A stretch of DNA of 49,520 nt from Asaia bogorensis. GTDB lineage: Bacteria > Pseudomonadota > Alphaproteobacteria > Acetobacterales > Acetobacteraceae. The stretch's first letter is position 1, and every line of letters begins with the position of its first letter. Shown here in pieces: positions 44,567 through 49,520 of this stretch. Below the pieces are notes generated by a model, which was given only the letters and a program-made list of their open reading frames with translations, searched no databases and had not been told where the DNA came from. The stretch is from assembly GCA_945897825.1 (NCBI GenBank), contig CAMDGX010000027.1, forward strand, positions 1 to 49,520. The letters run 5' to 3'. Made by a program: the position numbers and the translations under genes.

Positions 44567-45685
44567 TCAGGCGAGCCCGTAGACCGCGCGCGCGTTGTCG
44601 GCGAAGACCTGGCGCTGCTCCGCCTCGGTCATGCGGAACTTGAACGCCTGCTCGGGGCTGTCCATGTCCCAGTGCGGATAATCGGTGGCGAACAGCAGGC
44701 GGTCCCAGCCGAGCCAGTCGAGGCTCTGGCGCAGGTATTCGGGCTTCTCCGGCTCGTCGGCCGGCTGGCTGGAGTACCAGAGGTTGCGGCGGAAATACTC
44801 GGACGGCTTCATCGACAGGTGCGGCACCTCGCCGCGCATGCGCGCCCAGTGCTGGTCCAGCCGCCACGCCACCGATGGCACCCAGACGAACCCGGCCTCG
44901 ATGATCACCGCCTTGAGCGCCGGAAACCGCTCGAACACGCCTTCGCAGACCAGCGAGATCGCCAGGTTCTGCTGCGACAGCGCGACGTTGTGCTGCTCCT
45001 CCACGTAGTAGCTGCACCAGCCGGCGCTCGTGACCGCATGGCCGTTGTTTCCCGAGCTGTGCAGGCCGATCGGCAGGCCGAGTGCGGCGGCGGCCTCGTA
45101 GATCGGCCAGTAGCGGCGCCGGCCCAGCGGTTCGATGGAATGCGTCACCATGCTCACCTGGGCGAAATCCGGATTGCCGGCCCAGCGCTCGATCTCGCGC
45201 ACGGCGGCGGGCGGGTCTTCGCCGGGGACCACGATGGCGGCCTTCAGGCGGCGGTCCTTCTGCGTCCAGTGCTCGTATTGCCAGTCGTTGATGGCGCTGC
45301 AGGTGGCGTTGCCGAGGTCCTGGTTGCGCTCGTCCATGCCGCTCATCAGCAGGTGCAGCATGCCGTACTCGATGTTGTAGGGGTCGAGCAGCTGCTCCTG
45401 GAGGAAGGCGAGGTCGGAGCCCGGCGGCCCGCCATTGGCCGGCCAGGAATCGGTGCGCGACAGCGCCGGCGCGGTCTTGGGATAGGGCGAGGCGGACGTG
45501 AACGGCACCGGCCGGCGGCGGCCGAAATCCTGCAGATGGCTGTGCCAGCGCGTCGCCAGGTAGGGGTAGAGGTCTTTCGACGAGCGCAGCGCGTGGTGCA
45601 CGTCGCAGTCGATCAGCTTGAGCTTGCTGCGCGAGGCGGGGGCGGGCGCCTCGGCCGCGATGGTTCGGCCGTCCTCGGGGGTCAT
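44567..45685 (-). CDS. Amidohydrolase (amidohydrolase_2 / ACMSD-like), copy 1
   Basis: The 372-residue protein is a TIM-barrel metal-dependent hydrolase/decarboxylase of the PF04909 type, related to ACMSD and gamma-resorcylate decarboxylase. Metal-site motifs are IDCDVHH (about residues 25-31), GLHSSG in the middle and the C-terminal ATDYPHWD aspartate. The ATG at 45685 overlaps the stop of the upstream paralogue (ATGA). The reaction may be ring decarboxylation or amide hydrolysis; the substrate cannot be read from sequence. Confidence 0.85.
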   Translation of the reverse strand: MTPEDGRTIAAEAPAPASRSKLKLIDCDVHHALRSSKDLYPYLATRWHSHLQDFGRRRPVPFTSASPYPKTAPALSRTDSWPANGGPPGSDLAFLQEQLLDPYNIEYGMLHLLMSGMDERNQDLGNATCSAINDWQYEHWTQKDRRLKAAIVVPGEDPPAAVREIERWAGNPDFAQVSMVTHSIEPLGRRRYWPIYEAAAALGLPIGLHSSGNNGHAVTSAGWCSYYVEEQHNVALSQQNLAISLVCEGVFERFPALKAVIIEAGFVWVPSVAWRLDQHWARMRGEVPHLSMKPSEYFRRNLWYSSQPADEPEKPEYLRQSLDWLGWDRLLFATDYPHWDMDSPEQAFKFRMTEAEQRQVFADNARAVYGLA

Positions 45686-46752
45686 TGCAGGGCCTCCTTC
45701 AATCGCGGATAGGCGCGGCGGGGGTTGTCCAGCAGCACAAGGCGCTTCAGCGCGTCGGAAAAGCCTTCGGGCCAGACATCCTGGCCGTCGAACTGCCAGT
45801 GCGGATAGTCGGTGGAGAACAGCAGCATGTCGTCGCGGCCGATCTGCTCCAGCAGGCGCTCCATGTCCGCGCCGGTCGGCGGTCGGTCGGTGGGCTGCAG
45901 GGTGAAGCGCACATGGTCGCGGATGAGTTCCCCGGGCGGCCGGTCGACCCACGGCACCTCGGCCCGCACGCCGCGCCAGGTCTTGTTGGCGCGCCACATG
46001 AAGGCGGGCAGCCAGGTGAAGCCGCTTTCGATCAGCACGAAGGTCAGCGCGGGGAACTTCGCGAAGGCGCCCTCGTGGACGAGGCTCAGCAGGTTCGACT
46101 GGAAGGCCTGGGAATGGGCGGCGTAGTCCTCCAGATGGAAGGAGGGCCAGCCGTTCGAGGTGGTGGCGTGGCGGAACGTGCTGCCGGCATGCACGCCGAT
46201 CGACAGCCCGTGGCGTTCGGCGGCGGCGTAGATCGGCCAGAAGCGGCGGTTGCCCAAGGGCGTCTCGTCCTGCGCCAGCAGCAGCACCTGCACGAACCGC
46301 GGATCGCCGGCCCGGCGCTCGATCTCGTCCACCGCGTGTTCGGCGTTCTGGGCGGCGACCGTGATGGAGGCGCGCAGGCGCGGCTCGCGGTCGAGCCATT
46401 CGGCGGTGATCCAGTCGTTGATGGCGCGCGCGACGGCCGCGGCGAAATGCTCGTTGTAAATCGCCAGCACGCCGTAGAGCGGATTGCAGATTGCCAGCCG
46501 CGAGCCGAAGCCATCGAGCGCATCGCGTTGCAGGCGCGCCAGCGAGCTGCCGGGCTTGGTGCCGGGCTCGCGCCAGTCGCGCCTTCCATGCGCCTCCATC
46601 TGCGGCGGGAAGCTCGCCAGATCGAGCCCGTCGATGCCGCGGACCGTCACCTGTTCCTGCCAGTAGGGGTCGAGATACGGCAGCAGCGCCGCCATGCCTG
46701 GCAGCGCGGGATGAACGTCGCAATCGATGCCGCCGGGCAGCGTGGAGGTCAT
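45682..46752 (-). CDS. Amidohydrolase (amidohydrolase_2 / ACMSD-like), copy 2
   Basis: The 356-residue protein is a paralogue of the downstream copy, with GIDCDVHPALPG at residues 8-19, SIGVHAGST in the middle and STDYPHWQFDG near the end, in the same order. The shared YPHW motif and the tandem arrangement suggest duplication and divergence, perhaps to form a heteromer or to act in succession. It is the first gene of the minus-strand operon and is divergent from the second substrate-binding protein across a 138-nt gap in which I see no clear operator. Confidence 0.85.
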   Translation of the reverse strand: MTSTLPGGIDCDVHPALPGMAALLPYLDPYWQEQVTVRGIDGLDLASFPPQMEAHGRRDWREPGTKPGSSLARLQRDALDGFGSRLAICNPLYGVLAIYNEHFAAAVARAINDWITAEWLDREPRLRASITVAAQNAEHAVDEIERRAGDPRFVQVLLLAQDETPLGNRRFWPIYAAAERHGLSIGVHAGSTFRHATTSNGWPSFHLEDYAAHSQAFQSNLLSLVHEGAFAKFPALTFVLIESGFTWLPAFMWRANKTWRGVRAEVPWVDRPPGELIRDHVRFTLQPTDRPPTGADMERLLEQIGRDDMLLFSTDYPHWQFDGQDVWPEGFSDALKRLVLLDNPRRAYPRLKEALQ

Positions 46753-46890
46753 GGTTCGCGTTCCGTCCCAGGGCGTGCAGGAACGCTACCGCGATCCGGC
46801 AGGGGCGTCCATCGCCGGCAGAATTCCGCTGGCCTTCCGCGTGGGCGTCGGGAATAGTCGCGGGCAAGAAGGAACCAAGGGGGTAACGAC

Positions 46891-48525
46891 ATGGCTGATC
46901 AGGACAAGCCGGGGCAGGACAAGCCGGGCTTCGGCCGGCGCCCGCTCATGGCCGGAACCGCCGGGCTGCTCGGCAGCCTTCTCGCCGGCGCCCGGCCGGC
47001 CGACGCGCAGAGCGCCGCACGCCGCGGCACGCTGGTCATCGGGCTCGACGTCAGCGATGCCCTGTCCCTCGATCCCGTCCGCGTCTACCAGTATTCGAAC
47101 CCGCTGCCGACCCGTGCGGCCTATGACGGGCTGGTCACCTTCGATGCCGGGGACAACATCACCGTCAAGCCGGCGCTGGCCACCGAATGGGCCTACCAGC
47201 CCGACGGCAAGACGATCCGGTTCAAGCTGCGCCCCGGCGTGAAGTTCGCCTCAGGCAACCCGGTGACGGCCGAGGACGTGCGCTTCTCCTTCGCCCGGCA
47301 CCTGAACATCAAGGACCAGCCGTTCCAGTACATCTCGCATGTCGAATCCGTCGCGGTGGTGGACGACAGCACGGTCGACCTCGTGCTGAAGGACCCCACG
47401 CTGCCGGTGATCTCCATCATCGCCACCCCGGCCTTCGGCATCCAGGAGAAGGCGCTCGTGGTCGCCAATGGCGGCACCGATGCCGCCGATGCCAAGGAGA
47501 AGGACAAGGCGACCGAGTGGCTGAACAACAACTCCGCCGGCGCCGGCCCCTATCGCCTGACCGGCTGGCAGCGCAACCAGCAGATCCAGATGGTGCGCAA
47601 CCCGCATTACTGGCGCGGCACACCGGGCTATGACCGCGTGCTGATCCGCCACATGAGCGAGAGCGCGGCCCAGCTCCTGGCCATCCAGCGCGGCGACCTC
47701 GACGTGGCGTTCAACCTGATCCCCGAGCAGATCGCCACCCTCAGGAACGACCCCAACATCTCCATCATGGGCACGCCTAGCCTGGACTTCATCTACATGG
47801 CGGTCGCCGAGGCGCCGACCAATCCGGCGCTGCAGAACAAGAAGGCGCGCCAGGCGATCGGCTACGCCATCGATTTCGACGGCATCATCAAGAACCTCGC
47901 CGGCGGGGCTGCGGTGCGCCCGGTGAGCTTCCTGCCGGTCGGCACCAATGGCTCGACGTCCGAACTCACCAAGGAGATCGGCTTCAACGAGGACCTGCCG
48001 CGCGCCCGCAAGCTGCTGGCCGAGGCCGGGCTGCCGAACGGCTTCAAGTTCCAGCTGGCCTACGGCAATGCGGCGATCGCGGGCGTCACGTACCAGAACC
48101 TCGCGCAGAAGATCCAGGCCGACCTCGCCCGCGTCGGCATCACCGCCGAACTGGCGCCGATGGACCAGGTGAACCTGCGCACCATGTTCCTGGGCGGCAA
48201 GGCGGAGGCGGTGCTGACCTTCTGGAACCCGCCGGCGCCGGAGAACTGGCTGTGGACCGCGGCGACCGTCAACCGCGTGGCCAAGCGGGTGGTGTGGGAC
48301 GCGCCGGCGGATATGCACAAGCTGGTGGCCGACGCCGCGGCGGAGCGCGACCTGGCCAAGTCGGCGGCGCTGTACCGCGAGTACCAGAAGCGGATGGTCG
48401 ATTTCGCCCACCACTTCGTGCTGATCCAGCCGGTGTATCAGGTGGCGGTGCGCAAGAGCGTGGCCGGGCTGAACCTCACCGCCGCCGGCTGGATGGCCGA
48501 CCTCTCCGCCGCCAAGCCGGCCTGA
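46891..48525 (+). CDS. Peptide-class ABC transporter substrate-binding protein 2
   Basis: The 544-residue SBP family 5 protein begins with a short polar duplicate (DKPGQDKPG), then a twin-arginine signal (FGRRPLMAGTAGLLG, cleavage after ADA). The motif RPGVKFASGNPVTAEDVRFS marks domain I, and NPHYWRGTPGYDRV and the C-terminal region are typical. AAGGGGG precedes the ATG. It is followed 36 nt later by its likely permease gene, so it is the dedicated binding protein of that importer. It differs clearly from the protein at 42436. Ligand unknown. Confidence 0.9.
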   Translation: MADQDKPGQDKPGFGRRPLMAGTAGLLGSLLAGARPADAQSAARRGTLVIGLDVSDALSLDPVRVYQYSNPLPTRAAYDGLVTFDAGDNITVKPALATEWAYQPDGKTIRFKLRPGVKFASGNPVTAEDVRFSFARHLNIKDQPFQYISHVESVAVVDDSTVDLVLKDPTLPVISIIATPAFGIQEKALVVANGGTDAADAKEKDKATEWLNNNSAGAGPYRLTGWQRNQQIQMVRNPHYWRGTPGYDRVLIRHMSESAAQLLAIQRGDLDVAFNLIPEQIATLRNDPNISIMGTPSLDFIYMAVAEAPTNPALQNKKARQAIGYAIDFDGIIKNLAGGAAVRPVSFLPVGTNGSTSELTKEIGFNEDLPRARKLLAEAGLPNGFKFQLAYGNAAIAGVTYQNLAQKIQADLARVGITAELAPMDQVNLRTMFLGGKAEAVLTFWNPPAPENWLWTAATVNRVAKRVVWDAPADMHKLVADAAAERDLAKSAALYREYQKRMVDFAHHFVLIQPVYQVAVRKSVAGLNLTAAGWMADLSAAKPA

Positions 48526-48561
48526 CCGCGCAGTACTAGCTGGCGCCGGAATGCCCGATAC

Positions 48562-49520
48562 GTGATCCGCTACGTCGTCTCCCGCCTGGTCACCGCCGCG
48601 GCGATGGTGCTGCTGGCCACACTGGTCATCTTCCTGATCGCCAACACGGTGCCGGGCGACCCGGCGCTGGCGGCACTCGGCGACATGCAGGCATCGGACC
48701 CCGTGCAGGTGCGGGAGTTCCGCGCCCGCTGGGGCCTGGACCTGCCGCTGTGGGAGCAATACTGGCTGTTCCTGCAGCGCATCGCCCAGGGCGACCTCGG
48801 CATCTCGATCTCCTCGCGCCGCCCGGTGCTGGACGACATCATCGACTACGCGCCGGCGACCATCGAGCTGGCCACCGTCGCCTTCGTGCTGTCGCTCGCG
48901 GTCGGGCTGCCGCTGGGCGTCCTGGCCGCGGTGCGGCGCGACTCCTGGGTGGACCACCTGGCGCGCGGCGTGTCGCTGGTCGGCGTGTCCGCGCCGACCT
49001 TCTGGCTCGCCTTCATCATGCTGGCGATCTTCTACGGCCAGCTCGATTGGGCGCCCGGGCCCGGGCGGCTGGACCCGATCGCCTTCCCGCCCGACCGCAT
49101 CACCGGCCTGCTGCTGATCGACACCGCGCTGATTGGCGACTGGGAAACCTTCCACGACGCCGCCGCCCATCTGGTGCTGCCGAGCATCGTGCTCGCCGCC
49201 TCCACCCTCGGCCTGATCACCCGCACCACGCGGGCCGCGATGCTGGAGGCGCTGAGCCAGGACTATGTGCGCGTGGCGAAGGCCAAGGGCCTGTTGGCGC
49301 GCGTGGTGGTCACCGGGCACGCCCTGCCGAACGCCATGCTGCCGGTGGTGACGCTGGGCGGGCTCGCCTATGCCAACCTGCTGACCGGGGCGGTGATGAC
49401 CGAGACGGTGTTCGCCTGGCCCGGACTGGGCCGCTACACCTTCCGCAGCGCGGTGTCGGTCGATTTCCCGGCCATCATGGCGATCACCGCCATCGTGGCC
49501 GCGGTGTTCGTGCTGGTGAA
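48562..49520 (+). CDS. ABC transporter permease, DppB/OppB type (3' partial)
   Basis: The frame starts with GTG at 48562 (an earlier ATG at 48551 meets a stop after four codons) and runs off the window after 319 codons. The N terminus IRYVVSRLVTAAAMVLLATL is typical of DppB-like permeases, followed by NTVPGDPALAAL, WGLDLPLWEQYW and GDLGISISSRRPV. The cytoplasmic EAA loop reads EALSQDYVRVAKAKGL, and ETVFAWPGLGRY follows. With the protein at 46891 it forms a peptide/nickel-class importer; further permease and ATPase genes should lie beyond the window. Confidence 0.92.
   Translation, partial: MIRYVVSRLVTAAAMVLLATLVIFLIANTVPGDPALAALGDMQASDPVQVREFRARWGLDLPLWEQYWLFLQRIAQGDLGISISSRRPVLDDIIDYAPATIELATVAFVLSLAVGLPLGVLAAVRRDSWVDHLARGVSLVGVSAPTFWLAFIMLAIFYGQLDWAPGPGRLDPIAFPPDRITGLLLIDTALIGDWETFHDAAAHLVLPSIVLAASTLGLITRTTRAAMLEALSQDYVRVAKAKGLLARVVVTGHALPNAMLPVVTLGGLAYANLLTGAVMTETVFAWPGLGRYTFRSAVSVDFPAIMAITAIVAAVFVLV

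Noticed and set aside
1-49520. CRISPR arrays, prophage, insertion sequences, rRNA or tRNA genes
   Set aside because: No regular spaced direct repeats, transposase or integrase frames, cloverleaf-like sequences or rRNA segments were found on either strand.

Overview
The window is a high-GC chromosomal segment from an alphaproteobacterium, most likely Acetobacteraceae or a close Rhodospirillales relative. The basis is the gene order (nuoG-N, birA, coaX, rnj, DUF1467, proS, lolC, lolD, dnaE), the full rpsB-to-lpxA block, the short bacterial-type ProS, RNase J in place of a gammaproteobacterial set, and intergenic palindromes of a kind I associate with that family. The assignment is inference from sequence features; no database search was possible.

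Layout. 1-9.5 kb: the distal part of the NADH:quinone oxidoreductase operon (nuoG, cut by the window edge, then nuoH-I-J-K-L-M-N), tightly packed with several 4-8 nt overlaps. 9.5-13.2 kb: birA, coaX, rnj and a DUF1467 gene in the same direction, with a long hairpin in the rnj leader. 13.5-22.6 kb: proS, lolC, lolD, a convergent araC-type regulator, a PEP-CTERM-like secreted protein and dnaE; two AT-rich paired-palindrome elements bracket lolCD. 22.7-28.6 kb: minus-strand argC preceded by an Arg-rich leader peptide and terminator, a small plus-strand hypothetical gene, and a minus-strand cluster encoding a choice-of-anchor A/PEP-CTERM protein followed by a DevB-DevC-DevA exporter. 28.9-42.3 kb: the envelope/translation block rpsB, tsf, pyrH, frr, uppS, cdsA, dxr, rseP, bamA, skp-like, lpxD, fabZ, lpxA. 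42.4-49.5 kb: an accessory catabolic/transport module with two Tat-type peptide-class ABC substrate-binding proteins, a Rieske ferredoxin, two tandem amidohydrolases and a truncated ABC permease.

How it works together. The nuo genes build the proton-pumping part of Complex I. The rpsB-lpxA block couples translation, UMP kinase, isoprenoid and undecaprenyl carrier synthesis, CDP-diacylglycerol synthesis, outer-membrane protein assembly and lipid A synthesis. LolCD supports lipoprotein release. The last module looks like uptake plus hydrolytic/decarboxylating breakdown of a cyclic or amide substrate.

The most interesting signal is the region upstream of argC: a 31-codon leader with four consecutive arginine codons, overlapping alternative base pairings and a strong intrinsic terminator just before argC, which fits arginine-responsive ribosome-mediated attenuation. 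Other notable signals are the lolCD-flanking palindromes, the 17-bp hairpin in the rnj leader, the PEP-CTERM/DevBCA gene association and an apparent switch in strand C/G bias near 24-29 kb.
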